DNA of 64,000 nt from Bufo bufo. Lineage: Eukaryota > Chordata > Amphibia > Anura > Bufonidae. The stretch spans positions 307,896,984-307,960,983 of the forward strand of contig NC_053390.1 of assembly GCF_905171765.1 (NCBI RefSeq), written 5' to 3'. Of this stretch, positions 14,201-25,224 are shown one piece after another. Under the pieces are notes generated by a model, which made no database searches, was not told the origin of the DNA, and was given only the letters and a program-made list of their open reading frames with translations. The translations under genes were made by a program, and so were the position numbers. How positions within the stretch are numbered: position 1 is the first letter of the stretch; every line of letters begins with the position of its first letter.

Positions 14201-17200
14201 TCTAGGATTTCAATGTTGATGGCCTGTCCTCAGGATAGGCCATCAATATCTGGCATCCCACACCCCTACCGATCAGATGTTTCAGAGTAGCTCCTGTGTC
14301 AGCTGTTCCCACTGAAGAACAGCCTATTTTGGTACTTAAATGGGTTGTGCAGGATTTTGATAATGATGACCTATTCTCAGGATAGGCCATTAATATCAGA
14401 TTGGAAGGGGTCTGACATCCTGCACACCCCTAGCAATCAGCTGTTACCTCGTAGCTACTCTGAAACAGCTGTTTAGTGGAGGTGTGGGGTGTTGGACCCC
14501 AGCCAATCAGATATTGATTGCCTATCCTAAGGATAAGCATGTTAATGTTGAAATCTTGGAAAGCCCTTTAAAGCAGGATAAACATAGTTGTGTATTTTGC
14601 AATTTCTGTTAAATTCACAATTAAATTATATGTAATTACATTTAGGGTCTTTTTACATGGGTCAATTTCGGCCCCTGACAGGAAGTGTATGTATAAATTA
14701 ATTATCATTCGTTCAAAGGGACTTTCACACACGCAATGCAAACTGAATGGGCGATGAACGATTTCTACGATCATTTGTTCCTCATTCAGTGTTCATATTG
14801 TTGATAGCACATTGTAATGGACAATGGATGTGGACCCACTGTGCTTGTTGGTTTGACTTTGGGCTTTTCCTGAGGGCATTGCCTTTGGGGTACCCTGGTT
14901 TTCACCCTTTAACCCTTATACAGATCTGGTTTTCACTGCAGGGGAGTCACCAGGTCACTACCTCTTGGAATAGTTGAGGTATAGCTGGCAGCTGACCCTG
15001 GGGGCCAGAGACACCAGGTGCATAACACCAAGGGATCAGTCTATACTCCTAGTCAGAAAACGGGCCGTGATCAGGGCAGGCAGAGTATGTTTAAAGGGGT
15101 TCTCCAGGAATTAAAAAATGAAAATATTATTTTATAATAAATATATTCACAAATACCTTTCATTACTTAGAATGGCTTGTTTTGTCTAGAGAACAATCAT
15201 TAGGAGAAATAAAATGGCCGCCGTCCTATTAGGACACTCAAAACCTGTCCTAATCACACAGCAGGACCAGTTACTTCACCACAATGAACCATAGTGCTGC
15301 CTCATTCTTCTCTCTGCTCTGCTTGTCAGAAATCATGATCCTGAATACAGGTGAATCTCTGTAGGAATGGAGATGATGAGGAGACATTAAGTACAGAGAG
15401 GAGGGTGGGGATGTGGCTAATGAGCAGCAGCACTTGTTTACAGTCTCCATTACCACAGCCCCGCATTACCACAGTCTGTCCTGTACTTGATGTCTCCTCA
15501 TGAACAAAACTGCCCAGAGATTCAGCTAAAGTTCTTATCTGTAATCAGGATCATAATCCCTGAAAAGTAGAGAGGAGGAGGAGGCAGCTCTTTACCTCAG
15601 TGTTGTGAAGTAACTTGTCCTCATGTTTGATCAGGACAGGTTTTGTGAGAACTAATGGGACAGCGGCCATTTTATTTCTCCTATTGATTGCTCCCCAGAA
15701 AAAACGAGCCATTATAAATAATGAACGGTATTTGGGAATATATTTATAAAAAAGTAATATTTATGTATTTTCATTTTCTTATTTCCCGGAGAATCCCTTT
15801 AAGTTTGAAAATAGTCCAGAGAGCAGGGCAGGTGGCTCAGGGTAAACAGGTACGGGTCAAGTCAGGCTGCAGAGAAACCAGGAGACGGGCAGACATCGTT
15901 ACACGGGCAAATGGATATAGCTCTTTTACAAGGTCAAGCAGACGAGAGGACCTTGCGGGATCTGTACAGACCTATGGCTTAGGCAACCACTGAAGGAATC
16001 AATCGAGTATACAGTATATAGGAGCAGCGTATTAGCATTTGGACACAGCCATGAAACAGCTTACAGAGCAGGAGAAGATTAATCCTTGTAGTGTTGCGAC
16101 TGAGGTTCAAAGAATACAAGTCCTAATATACACAGGACATTGATACCCTGTCCTGCTGCCAGAGTGCTGGAACAACAACAGACAGAGGATGGGACAGCAG
16201 CGGACACAGGTCGCCAGCGTAACACCCTGTGTACACATGGCAATGTGTTTCTGACAAATGATTTTTAGTGCAACCCATGTAAAGGGGCCCTTACATGATG
16301 AGATATAATAATATAAATGCAAACCCAATACTTTTTCTAATGTCATACACACCACGCAGGGCCAGTTGAGAGCAGTGACACGCAGATGGTAGTGACTTGA
16401 GAAAAGGATGAGGAAGATGAGAGTGATTATAAGCTCAATCAGGGGGGCTGCCAAATAGGAAGATATAGAGGCTGCAAAACAGATAAATATCACAAAGCAG
16501 AGGACCTGTGGAGAGAAGAAGAGGTGGAAGGAAATGAGGATCACGTTCGACATGACATGAAAGTACTCAAGTGCAGTGGTAAACTGCAGCAGTGATGCCC
16601 ACCTGGATTAATTATTAGCAACCATTTCACTAAATTTCTTTACCCCTGCCAATATTTTTTTGTGATAGCAATTAATGATTGATTGATTTACATAGTTTAT
16701 TGTTTGTTTTATATTTTATTAAGAAATGCTCTGAAATAAATTAAATAATCCAGGGGAACATCAACTTCATTTGATCCTAGTCTTCTCTACTTATTTTGAC
16801 AAGCCTGATTTTTGAAGGGAATACAAATCTTATCATTAGCCAGTGGGGGGCTAACTTTCAACACTCCCGCTGATCAGGTGCTTAAGAGATGACATGATCA
16901 GCTGCTTAAGTAGATGACATGCAGATAGACGGGCAGAGGAAAACAATGATGAGGCTGCAGCATTCACGTGTGCACTGCTGACCCTTCAAACAGCTGATTG
17001 GCAGGGGTGTGTGGGATCTCCACAGATCTAATATTGCTGGCTCCTCCAAAATTCCTTGAATCAGACCTAAACATTACTGACAAAGGGAAGTGAGAAAAAT
17101 TACCTTATCTATGTAGATTCACCTTTGGTTTCCCAACCACCATTAGCATGTAAATGAATAAAGAGATTACAATTACAGGCTGCCCTTCAAAGCAAAGTGT

Positions 17201-19771
17201 ATTATGTCCACCCCAAACAACAGGATGTTATCCTGCTATCCTCAGCTTAAATTACTAGGAAATGAATGCTTAACACTATATGAGGGACTTTGAAGAACTA
17301 TGAAGGGGTTTTCCCACTTTAGACATCTGTAATAAATGTTATAGGCAGCATCCGACTGGCCCATCAGATTACCAGAGGATCCTCCTGTGGACCCAGGCTT
17401 TGATACTACAGTTGGCCCCAAAAGGTCCAGGAGAAAAAAAACATTTGGAGCCAATAACTTTCCACCCGCCAGGGTCTATTTCCTTTAATCAAAATGTATT
17501 ATGTTTTATTGATGATATGGGATTTAGACCCTTAGAATAATTTCCTCTGGTGGGCCAAATAACGACAGTCCAACCCTGGTCATAAGTGGGGGTCTCACCT
17601 CTGAGGTTCCCATATATTAGGAGAACAGGGGTTCACTGTTCCCGTTCTACCAGGCGAAGTTAATACCAGCTGCCTAGGACTAATTGCCATCCTAATTGTT
17701 GCAATATTAAAAGGGTTATCTGACCCCTGAAATGTCCCCCCTATATGCCTGGGCCCCTCACATGCAATATACTTACCTTGCTCCCCAGCAACCACATCGC
17801 CGCTCCATCTCCCCGTGCGCGGGTAAAAACATCTGGTGTCGGAGGAGGAGCAGCTAATGGCAGGCGGTGACGGGGATGAGCCTCCCTAGCGTTACGGGTG
17901 ACGTAGCGGCGGCCGTGCGGGGACCAGGAGTGCCTGGGATCAAGATAAGTATATTGCGTGTGAGGGACACGAGCATATGGGGGGACATTTTAGGGATCAG
18001 ATAACCCATTTAATGTACTTTCAGCTAGGCTGACTTCAGCCTGGAATGAGCTACGATTGACGCTCATGTAAAGAAGCTTTTACATGGCCAATGTTAGTAC
18101 GTTTGTTCGGCCCCATTTGCATATATCGGAAGCAGTGATGTGCTGTCAACCAGCGAGCATTTTAATGCTTGCATAAAGAATTTGATCAACCGATAAATGA
18201 GCGTTTGCTTGTTTGACGGCTGATTGCTGCCTTTTACCCTGGGCGATGAATAAGAATGAGAATTCTTATGAACACCTGTGCCAATCATTGTCCAAGGTAA
18301 AAGGGCCCACACTCACAGTACAAAGGAAATCTGCCCCTATGTGATTTAGGGTGAACAAGAAACTCAACCTCAAGTTACACATTATCTGGATCATCCCTTT
18401 TATGAACAGAAACTGGCTTGTTAAAAGGTTCAAGGAGAATATGCAGAGACATGTTTAATGGTAATAATTCAGTGAGGTCCTAGCATAGCAGTAATATGCT
18501 CTGAAGAGGTTTGACATTGAGATACAACAGGGACACTGGTGTATGCATTAACTTATAGCATATACATGAGTACAAGCAGACTGTAAGGTACTACTATTAC
18601 CAGTAGCGTACATAGAGAAGTAAGGGCCCCACAGAAAGGATCAGACCAGGTCTCCCACACAGGACAGAAATGTTTCTGCCTAAACCCTTTTCAATGACCC
18701 TTGGGCCATTTTTCCACTGCCTGATTTGCTAAAAGTTGTTCCTTTAGAAGGTAGAGTCCTGACCAAGTTTTCAACTCCAGTAGAAGAGAAGATAATCCCA
18801 ACTACAACTGGGCCCCCTCTTGCCCTGGGCCCCATAGCAGTTGCATGGTCTGCCGCTATGGAAGTTACGCCCCTGACTATTACCATTCTTATAATAATCA
18901 ACATATTGGGGGAGATTTATCAAAACTGATGTAAAGGAAAACTGGCTTAGTTGCCACCTTTCATTTTTCACAGCCTCTTTGGAAAATGAAAAGCTGAAAC
19001 TGATTGGTTGCTATGGACAACTAAGCCAGTTTTCCTTTACACTAGTTTTGATAAATCTACTCCACTGTGTATTTGGAGCTAAAATATAAAAAAAAAAATT
19101 TTTTATGAAATATATAAAAACCTAATTAGGGTGGGTTCACACTAGTGTTAGGGATTCCGTTTAACATGGTTATAACGGAAAATAACGGAATCCATAGGAC
19201 GGAAGGATAGATCCGTTACACTGCCCATAGACTTGTATTATGACGGAATGCAAAACGGAAGCCTTTAAAAGGCATTCCGTTTGCTCTCCGTCCTAATAGA
19301 AGTTTATGGGAATCAAAACGGATCCGTCTGGTTCCCGTTATGCAAGACGGAAAACAAAGTCCTGTTGACAGGACTTTGTTTTCTGTCTTGCATAACGGGA
19401 CCCAGATGGATCCGTTATGCTTTCCCATAAACTTCTATTAGGACGGAAAGCAAACGGAATGCCTTTTAAAGGCTTCCGTTTTGCATTCCGTCATAATACA
19501 AGTCTATGGGCAGAAGAACGGATCCATGTTATAACGGAAAGCCATAACAGAATCCCTAACGCTAGTGTGAACCCACCCTTACTTGTAGATAGATATTTCT
19601 CTTTGTTATATAGCACAGTCATATTCCACAGCACTTTCTAGACATTGTCATCACCCATTGTCCCCTGAGGGACTCACAATCTAAACTCTGGAGGAAACCA
19701 CTCAAACATAGGGAGAGCATACAAACTCCAGTTAAGTTGTTGCCCTTGGTCAGCCACTGTGCTGATAGAAT

Positions 19772-19817
<46 letters not shown>

Positions 19818-19852
19818 CAGATAGATAGATAGATAATAGAGATAGATAGAAT

Positions 19853-19946
<94 letters not shown>

Positions 19947-20557
19947 AATCCAAAAAAACAAGGCAGCACTCCGACTTCAGGTGAAAGGTGATGACCCAAT
20001 TTATTTCCCAGGCAACGTTTCAGCCCACTCAATGTCAAGCAAAGCAATAGTGTCACAAGTGAGTATATATACCCAAAATACCAAGGTTCAAAGGAATCAC
20101 ATGATGCATATTAAGTGAATAATTGAACAATTGGACACGATACATACTTTAAATAATCACATGATAACAAGACTATTACAAGTACTCAAGCTAAAACAGT
20201 GCATAAATATCATAAAAACCATATAATTCATAATATGGAGTCTCCAGAAAGAATGATAGACAGACAGATATAATGATAGATAATAGATAGATAGATAGAT
20301 AGGAGATAGATACTGTAGATAGATAGATAGATAGATAGATATAATGATAGATAATAGATAGATAGGAGATAGATACTGTAGATAGATAGATAGATAGATA
20401 GAATGATAGATAGTGTAGATAGATGGGCAGTGTCTCACAACGCCCAAGTGCCTTTGCTTACCAGCTCTGCCAGTAGAATACGTCCTTTCAGCGAGTTGAG
20501 AAATTCTTTATCCAGAGAAAAGCTGCTGGAGCTGTCTGCACCTTCCTGTTCACTCAT
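8239..20557 (-). CDS. cmtm5: CKLF-like MARVEL transmembrane protein 5 (four exons; last exon not found)
   Basis: Minus-strand exons in transcript order: 20557-20462 (start codon, 32 codons), 16505-16353 (51), 13363-13265 (33) and 8332-8239 (31 codons plus one base). All have AG/GT boundaries; introns are phase 0, 0, 0, then 1. The 147 residues read so far form a MARVEL domain: a cytosolic N-terminus ([19 protein letters not shown]), TM1-TM2 in exon 2 ([18 protein letters not shown] to ALNWPCV), TM3 in exon 3 ([20 protein letters not shown]) and TM4 across exons 3-4 ([19 protein letters not shown]). Human CMTM5 has the same layout, including FICF, NWPC, DFLRCVSA and YDAFKIY, and about 156 residues, so only a few C-terminal residues are missing. 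The start codon was chosen from CMTM5 length; an in-frame upstream ATG exists at 20671. The family acts in membrane trafficking. The convergent myosin neighbour supports the assignment. Confidence 0.9.
8433..10046 (+). mobile_element. Complete Tc1-type transposon, 1614 bp, TA flanks
   Basis: It begins CAGTGGCGG and ends CCGCCACTG with TA on both sides (8431-8432, 10047-10048) inside a TA-rich tract. Terminal inverted repeats are about 209 bp (8433-8641 and 9838-10046) with only a few mismatches. Each contains an outer and an inner copy of a 'aaataaNtatttgaNccc' motif, the IR/DR arrangement of Sleeping Beauty-type elements. It sits in the cmtm5 intron between exons 3 and 4. The open transposase and well-matched ends suggest recent insertion. 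Confidence 0.93.
8798..9820 (+). CDS. Tc1/mariner transposase, DD34E, apparently intact
   Basis: An uninterrupted 340-codon frame centred between the terminal repeats. It cuts and pastes the element at TA dinucleotides. Residues 1-110 form a paired-like DNA-binding region (two helix-turn-helix parts joined by a GRPR-like linker, here 'RPRSGAPRK' at 55-63). The catalytic triad is visible: D153 in WSDETK, D244 in [10 protein letters not shown] and E279 in [11 protein letters not shown], spacing 34, the same positions as in Sleeping Beauty. A glycine-rich VKHGGG box lies at 185-190. Length matches the family norm (about 340). Start: the ATG directly precedes GKTKEL, matching the usual MGK/MPR start. 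No frameshift or stop was seen; activity is not demonstrated. Confidence 0.95.
   Translation: MGKTKELSKDVRDKIVDLHKAGMGYKTISKKLGEKVTTVGASVRKWKEHKMTINRPRSGAPRKISPRGVSMVLRKVKKHPRTTREELVNDLKLAGTTVTKKTIGNTLHRNGLKSCRARKVPLLRKAHVQARLKFANEHLNDSESDWEKVLWSDETKIELFGINSTRCVWRKKNAAYDPQNTVPTVKHGGGNILLWGCFSAKGTGQLIRINGKMDGAMYREILSDNLLPSARKLKMGRGWVFQHDNDPKHTAKATKEWLKKKHIKVMEWPSQSPDLNPIENLWRELKLRVAQRQPRNLRDLEMICKEEWTNIPPKMSANLVINYKKRLTSVLANKGFSTKY
10405..10740. mobile_element. hAT-type hairpin MITE with perfect 8-bp target duplication
   Basis: The ends are CAGTGATGGCCAGTT and its complement, flanked by GTGGTGAA at 10397-10404 and 10741-10748. Almost the whole 336 bp is one palindrome, with arms of roughly 155 bp and a short centre near 10560-10580. 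Frames on both strands are mirror images of each other and are not genes. It lies in a cmtm5 intron. Confidence 0.9.
11523..11775. repeat. Degraded Harbinger-like MITE
   Basis: The start 'ggcctcatgcccaaac' and the end region 'cggtcatgtgcctgc' resemble the ends of the intact copy at 29886-30142, and both contain a 'ttttgcggtcc' core. The right boundary is uncertain. Confidence 0.4.
13862..14138. repeat. Long inverted repeat (hairpin)
   Basis: Arms of about 125 bp are complementary ('gagctgac' to 'tatcagtgattg' on the left, mirrored on the right), with a centre near 13992-14010. A TTAA plus 'aaagggaacctgtcag' start lies upstream at 13613, so this may be the inside of a damaged T2-like element whose right end is lost. 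In the cmtm5 intron between exons 2 and 3. Confidence 0.6.
14189..14571. mobile_element. T2/Kolobok-like MITE pair: half copy followed by full copy
   Basis: TTAA sites at 14189, 14336 and 14568 delimit a left half copy (14189-14339) and a full copy (14336-14571). Both carry the 'cctatc..ggatagg' hairpin and 'gggttgt' starts typical of the family at 441-871. Confidence 0.65.
15091..15802. mobile_element. T2/Kolobok-like MITE, 712 bp
   Basis: TTAA at 15091-15094 and 15799-15802. Terminal repeats 'aaaggggttctccagg' and 'aaagggattctccggg'. Same family as 7598-8160 with extra internal sequence (about 15300-15480). In the cmtm5 intron between exons 2 and 3. Confidence 0.75.
17346..17578. mobile_element. 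Short hAT-like MITE
   Basis: The ends 'cagcatccgactggcc' and 'cagtccaaccctg' form imperfect inverted repeats. Flanking octamers GTTATAGG (17338-17345) and GTCATAAG (17579-17586) match at six of eight positions, as expected of an old target duplication. Confidence 0.55.
17707..18013. mobile_element. T2/Kolobok-like MITE, 307 bp
   Basis: TTAA flanks with terminal repeats 'aaagggttatctgacccct' and its near complement at 17989-18009. The interior near 17800-17920 is GC-rich. In cmtm5 intron 1. Confidence 0.7.
18601..18875. mobile_element. hAT-like MITE with perfect 8-bp target duplication
   Basis: The ends CAGTAGCGTA and TTACGCCCCTG are imperfect inverted repeats. The octamer ACTATTAC is repeated exactly at 18593-18600 and 18876-18883. 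No coding content. In cmtm5 intron 1. Confidence 0.85.
18907..19063. repeat. Hairpin repeat
   Basis: The left arm 'gatttatcaaaactgatgt' and following 'aaggaaaactggcttagtt' are mirrored at 19021-19058 with few mismatches. The style is common in frog genomes (recollection, not checked). Confidence 0.65.
19129..19578. mobile_element. Harbinger-like palindromic MITE, TTA target duplication
   Basis: The element starts 'gggtgggttcacactag' and ends with its complement, with TTA on each side (19126-19128, 19579-19581). Nearly the whole 450 bp is an inverted repeat with a centre near 19365-19375. Three-base TTA/TAA duplications are typical of PIF/Harbinger. Confidence 0.8.
19772..19949. repeat. GATA microsatellite
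   Basis: About 178 bases of GATA units with a few interruptions (for example 'gacagata', 'gaatgata'). The long minus-strand frames of Ile-Tyr-Leu-Ser repeats are translation of this tract. In cmtm5 intron 1. Confidence 0.95.
19950..20261 (-). mobile_element. Penelope-like 3' terminal fragment between two GATA tracts
   Basis: On the minus strand it reads 'ggctgaaacgttgcc' followed by 'tcggagtgctgccttg', the layout seen at the ends of Penelope-like or retrozyme-like repeats at 30880-31060 and 42630-42757. No RT remains. It is bounded on both sides by GATA repeats. The assignment rests on layout only. Confidence 0.45.
20262..20424. repeat. GATA microsatellite next to cmtm5 exon 1
   Basis: GATA units interrupted by 'ggagatagatactgta' segments that occur twice (near 20301 and 20365), showing a local duplication. 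It ends 38 bp from the cmtm5 exon 1 splice donor. Confidence 0.9.
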
Positions 20558-21329
20558 CCCCAGGCAGGGGCCACAGCAAAAGTGTAGAAAGATGAGAGTG
20601 ATGGAGAGAATGAAACACAGAGAAGTAGAGAAGAAGCTTACTTGGTAGATGGAGTGAGAAGGGATGGGCACTTAGTAATGCGGGTAGTTGTGGAGAAAAG
20701 CTGAAGAGGATGTTAAATCTACACAGTAAGTAACAGAATTTGGATTGTTAGGAAGAAGCAGGCAGGGTTATTAAGATGTTGTATGTGATACTGGGACTAG
20801 AGGGGTTAATAATTGTAAAGTTAGATGTTAGAAAATGCAGTAAATCTAATAAACTGAAGCTGAGAGGCCGGAGATGCGGAAAGTGAAGCTTCTTCCTGAG
20901 TATCTCCTGATGTTTGCATGGATGTCTGAAGTGAAGTTGCAAATGATCCAGATTTGTGTTACAGGAAGAGGGGGAGGGAAAGAGACTCAAGGAGGAAAAA
21001 GAAGGAAAGAGACCGACACAAACAGGGTTTTTTTGTGGAGTGAAAGGTTGAGATTTCTAGAAACACAAACAGTGCAGAAGACATGAAACATGTCCGGAAA
21101 ATGGTGGGAAAAATGAGTACTAAAAAGGGCAAAATTAAAATATGGTTTTAAGAAAATGCAGTTTCTCATTTGATTGTAAGTGATTTGTACTCCATATATC
21201 GGTGCTATAAGCTGAGGCACACTTTAAAGCCTCTTTGTTACAGGATCCCACCTCCCACTCAACATACTGGTGGCTCCTCTTGGGACAGAGGGACATTTGA
21301 GTGCCATCATAAACTAGTATTACTGTACC

Positions 21330-21599
21330 CAGTGTCGGAGACTGGGGTACCTAGGGCCCACCAGTAAAATTTATTTTGGGGGCCCACCGTACCATACATT
21401 CGAATATAATAAATAATTTAACAAGTTTTTTATATGAACATAGGCTGGTTGAGGTGCTGTACATTGAATATATGTATGTAGCACAGTAAATCTAATGTGT
21501 TATGTGCCACTTGTGCAGGGGGTGGGAGACTAGGGGCCCACCTTGCTCAGGGGCCCACCGGGGGATTCCCCTGTACCCCTGTGGGCCAGTCCGAGCCTG
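21330..21599. mobile_element. hAT-like MITE with perfect 8-bp target duplication
   Basis: The ends CAGTGTCGGA and CCGAGCCTG are imperfect inverted repeats; ACTGTACC flanks both sides (21322-21329, 21600-21607). The interior has repeated 'gggcccacc' motifs. Confidence 0.85.
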
Positions 21600-21689
21600 A
21601 CTGTACCAGAAAATGGAAAATGAACCCCTGGAAAACTTCATGAGATTGAGTTGAGACTGACCACAGTATAAACTGCTAGGTGCTTGGTC

Positions 21690-22290
21690 AATGATCACAC
21701 AACCAAGGTGGTGCACCCTTTATTTTGGGTTCTGTGGCAGGGTCATATTAATATTGGGTGGCATCTTCCCTTGCTGTGATACAGGCTGCCACCCTGGCAT
21801 GGTAACGGTCATACAGATGCTGGAGATCCTCCTGTGGTATGACATTCCAAGATCTTTCATCTTAGACCCGTAGTTCAGCCAAGGTGGTTAGTGACTGCTG
21901 TGCATGGGAGATCCATCCCCGATCCAGTCCCAGACATTCTTAATGGGGTTGAGGTCCGGTGATGATCAAGCTGAAAGGAGGGGGGCTGTTGTGTAGCATG
22001 GGCAGCATGTAGGAGGGTGCTATCTTGTTGGAACACAACAACTCCTGAGTCACAAAAGGCAGTAGGACTGGTTCCACAATGTCCTGGACATACCGAAGGC
22101 TGATCAATGGTAACTCCACGAATATCAGACAGGAATGGCAATAGTAGCTAATGGTGCCGCACACCATGACACCCGCTGCTGGTCCTGTGTGTCTCTGCAC
22201 TATGCATGTTGGCAGTAGGTGCTCTCCAGCCATCCTGCAAACTCTGATATGGCCAACAATGGCAAACAATAGTGTTAAGTGATGAAAGTA
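21690..22290 (-). pseudogene. Decayed Tc1/mariner-type transposase remnant
   Basis: Minus-strand frames contain VVVFQQDSTLLHAAHATQQ around 22000-22050, resembling the second-aspartate motif FQQDNAxxHxAxxT. A different frame just downstream gives 'IPQEDLQHLYDRYHARVAA' and an ITAREDATQY-like end, resembling the C-terminal SMPxRxxAxIxARGG region of these transposases. The E-motif region is garbled and at least two frameshifts separate the parts. No clear terminal repeats were found. Confidence 0.6.
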
Positions 22291-22398
22291 GGTTCTGACG
22301 TACTAATGATGAGTAGATGAGAGTATTTTTATGCCATTTATATAATAGTAGGCCGTGTTCATTTGTGTAGTTCTGTCATTTTCAACTGTATTTAACAT

Positions 22399-22532
22399 TT
22401 AAAGTGAACCTGTCAGCACCAACGTGGGCCATAAACTGCCAGCATTACCTTAGTTAATTTTGTTTTACATGATCATCCACCTCCGACATCTTAGACAAGA
22501 AGATTAGTCAACTGCTGAGAGGTTCCCTTTAA
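22399..22532. mobile_element. Short T2/Kolobok-like MITE
   Basis: 134 bp between TTAA 22399-22402 and TTAA 22529-22532. Ends 'aaagtgaacctgtcagca' and, inverted, 'aaagggaacctctcagca'. Confidence 0.7.
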
Positions 22533-23160
22533 CAGCTATGTTTTCTATGACAATGACACCTCAGTAAAGCACAATGGACCCCATTAAAAGTGAGCAGGCC
22601 CATCAGACACCACTACCATCCATTGTACTATGGATCCAGCAGAATACTAGTATCCTTACTGCACCAGCAGTGTTACTGATTAGGCATTATCCTGTATGAT
22701 ATTTGCACCCAGACTATAATATTGCAGTACAATATACAAGTACTTAAGGACAGAATTATTATTATATCTCTGCATTTCAAAAGCCAATAACTTATTTTCT
22801 TTAGACATAGCCATAAGAGGGCTTTTTTTTTTTTTTGCGGGATGAGTTGTATTTTTTAATGCCACCATACTGGAGTACTTTTAATGTATTGTATAACATT
22901 TAAAAAATGTTAGGGGTTACAGTAAGAAAACCCAATTTCACCATTGTTTTTAGGGTTATACTTTTATGTGTTCAATGAGCAGTAAAAATGACATAATGAC
23001 AAAAAAAAGTTTGTGTTGTGTATCCTATTCTGACATCCAGAACTTGAATATTTTTCTCTCCTGAAGCTGTGTAAAGGCAGATTTTTTTTTGTAGGGAGAG
23101 CTATAGTTTTAGTTTTTATTGCTAGCATTTTGGATTGCATGTAACTTTCTGATCACTTGA

Positions 23161-23526
23161 CTAAAAGGGAACCTGTCACCTGGATTTTGGGTATAGAGCT
23201 GAGGACATGGGCTGCTAGATGGCCGCTAGCACATCCGCAATACCCAGTCCCCATAGCTCTGTGTGCTTTTATTGTGTAAAAAAACGATTTTATACATATG
23301 CAAATTAACCTTAGATGAGTCAGAGCTTGAAAATATGACTCTTCTCTAGTCACACAAGATAGATATGACTCTTTTATGTTAATTTGCATATGTATCAAAT
23401 CGTTTTTTTTACACAATAAAAGCACACAGAGCTATGGGGACTGAGTATTGCGGATGTGCTAGCTGCCATCTAGCATCCCATGTCCTCAGCTCTATACCCA
23501 AAATCCCTGTGACAGGTTCCCTTTAA
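23161..23526. mobile_element. T2/Kolobok-like MITE, nearly full palindrome
   Basis: Terminal repeats 'aaagggaacctgtcacctgg' and complement; arms of about 140 bp, for example 'gcacacagagctatgggga' mirrored. The left target site has decayed to CTAA, the right TTAA (23523-23526) is shared with the next element. A half copy of the same family sits at 36154-36345. Confidence 0.8.
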
Positions 23527-23879
23527 CCACCTCCGGACCGCCTAACGCAGGATCGCGTTCCGGAGGTGGCAGCCCTGCGCACAGTCACGCATATATGCGT
23601 CATCTCGCGAGACGCGAGATTTCCTGTGAACGCGCGCGCGCTCACAGGAACGGAAGGGAAGAGAGTGGATCTCCAGCCTGCCAGCGGCGATCGTTCGATG
23701 GCAGGCTGGAGGTGTGTTTTTTTTAACCCCTAACAGGTATATTAGACGCTGTTTTGATAACAGCGTCTAATATACCTGCTACCTGGTCCTCTGGTGGTCC
23801 CCTTTGTTTGGATCGACCACCAGAGGACACAGGTAGCTCAGTAAAGTCCCACCAAGCACCACTACACTACACTACACCC

Positions 23880-23893
23880 CCCCCCCCCCCCGT
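23880..23893. repeat. Poly-C tract
   Basis: A homopolymer run of about 15 C at the left border of the satellite block, prone to length error in assemblies. Confidence 0.9.
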
Positions 23894-23959
23894 CACTTAT
23901 TAACCCCTTATTAGCCCCTGATCACCCCATATAGACTCCCTGATCACCCCCCTGTCATT

Positions 23960-25210
23960 GATTACCCCCCTGTCATTGATCAACCCCCTGTAAAGCTCCA
24001 TAAGACGTCCGCATGATTTTTACGGATCCACTGATAGATGGATCGGATCCGCAAAACGCATCCGGACGTCTGAATGAAGCCTTACAGGGGCATGATCAAT
24101 GACTGTGGTTATCACCCCATATAGACTCCCTGATCACCCAATATAGACTCCCTGATCACCCCCCTGTCATTGATTACCCCCCTGTAAAGCTCCATTCAGA
24201 TGTCCGCATGATTTTTACGGATCCACTGATAGATGGATCAGATCCGCAAAACGCATCCGGACGTCTGAATGAAGCCTTACAGGGGCATGATCAATGACTG
24301 TGGTTATCACCCCATATAGACTCCCTGATCACCCCCCTGTCATTGATTACACCCCTGTCATTGATCAACCCCCTGTAAAGCTCCATTCAGATGTCCGCAT
24401 GATTTTTACGGATCCACTGATAGATGGATCGGATCCGCAAAACGCATCCGGACGTCTGAATGAAGCCTTACAGGGGCATGATCAATGACTGTGGTTATCA
24501 CCCCATATAGACTCCCTGATCACCCCCCTGTCATTGATTACCCCCCTGTAAAGCTCCATTCAGATGTCCGCATGATTTTTACGGATGCACTGATAGATGG
24601 ATCGGATCCGCAAAACGCATCCGGACGTCTGAATGAAACCTTACAGGGGCGTGATCAATGACTGTGGTTATCACCCCATATAGACTCCCTGATCACCCCC
24701 CTGTCATTGATTACACCCCTGTCATTGATTACCCCCCTGTAAAGCTCCATTCAGACGTCCGCATGATTTTTACGGATCCACTGATGGATGGATCGGATCC
24801 GCAAAACGCATCCGGACGTCTGAATGAAGCCTTACAGGGGCATGATCAATGACTGTAGTTATCACCCCATATAGACTCCCTGATCACCCCCCTGTCATTG
24901 ATTACCCCCCTGTAAAGCTCCATTCAGATGTCCGCATGATTTTTACGGATGCACTGATAGATGGATCGGATCCGCAAAACGCATCCGGACGTCTGAATGA
25001 AACCTTACAAGGGCGTGATCAATGACTGTGGTTATCACCCCATATAGACTCCCTGATCACCCCCCTGTCATTGATTACACCCCTGTCATTGATCAACCCC
25101 CTATAAAGCTCCATTCAGATGTCCGCATGATTTTTACGGATCCACTGATAGATGGATCGGATCTGCAAAACACATACAGGCGTCTCCCTGGAGCCTTCCA
25201 GGGGGGGTGA
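23960..25210. repeat. Satellite array with 364-bp higher-order unit
   Basis: Monomers of about 170-195 bp share 'tagactccctgatcaccc', 'gtccgcatgatttttacgg', 'ggatccgcaaaacgcatcc' and 'gacgtctgaatgaa'. Alternate monomers differ by an extra 'cctgtcattgatta' unit, so the true period is 364 bp: equivalent positions recur at 24294, 24658 and 25022. The outermost monomers diverge most (last one near 25160-25210). Confidence 0.85.
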
Positions 25211-25224
25211 TCAATGACTGTGGT

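Noticed and set aside
16107..16553. Single-exon 148-codon membrane protein
   Set aside because: Only 16353-16505 is coding (exon 2 of cmtm5); the rest is intron, as shown by the AG and GT sites and by matching exons at 13265 and 20462.
19995..20045. Hammerhead ribozyme on the minus strand
   Set aside because: Only 'ggctgaaacgttgcc' resembles the 3' half; the CTGATGA core is not recognisable, so no feature was called.
19619..20056. Isoleucine-tyrosine-leucine-serine rich frames
   Set aside because: Translation of the GATA microsatellite.
20435..20671. Longer cmtm5 N-terminus from the upstream in-frame ATG at 20671
   Set aside because: It would add a hydrophobic, cysteine-rich stretch not seen in CMTM5; [10 protein letters not shown] at 20557 gives the expected length. 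Retained only as a caveat.
24294..25210. Three similar frames 364 bp apart
   Set aside because: Explained by the higher-order satellite; spacing equals the repeat period and no domain is present.
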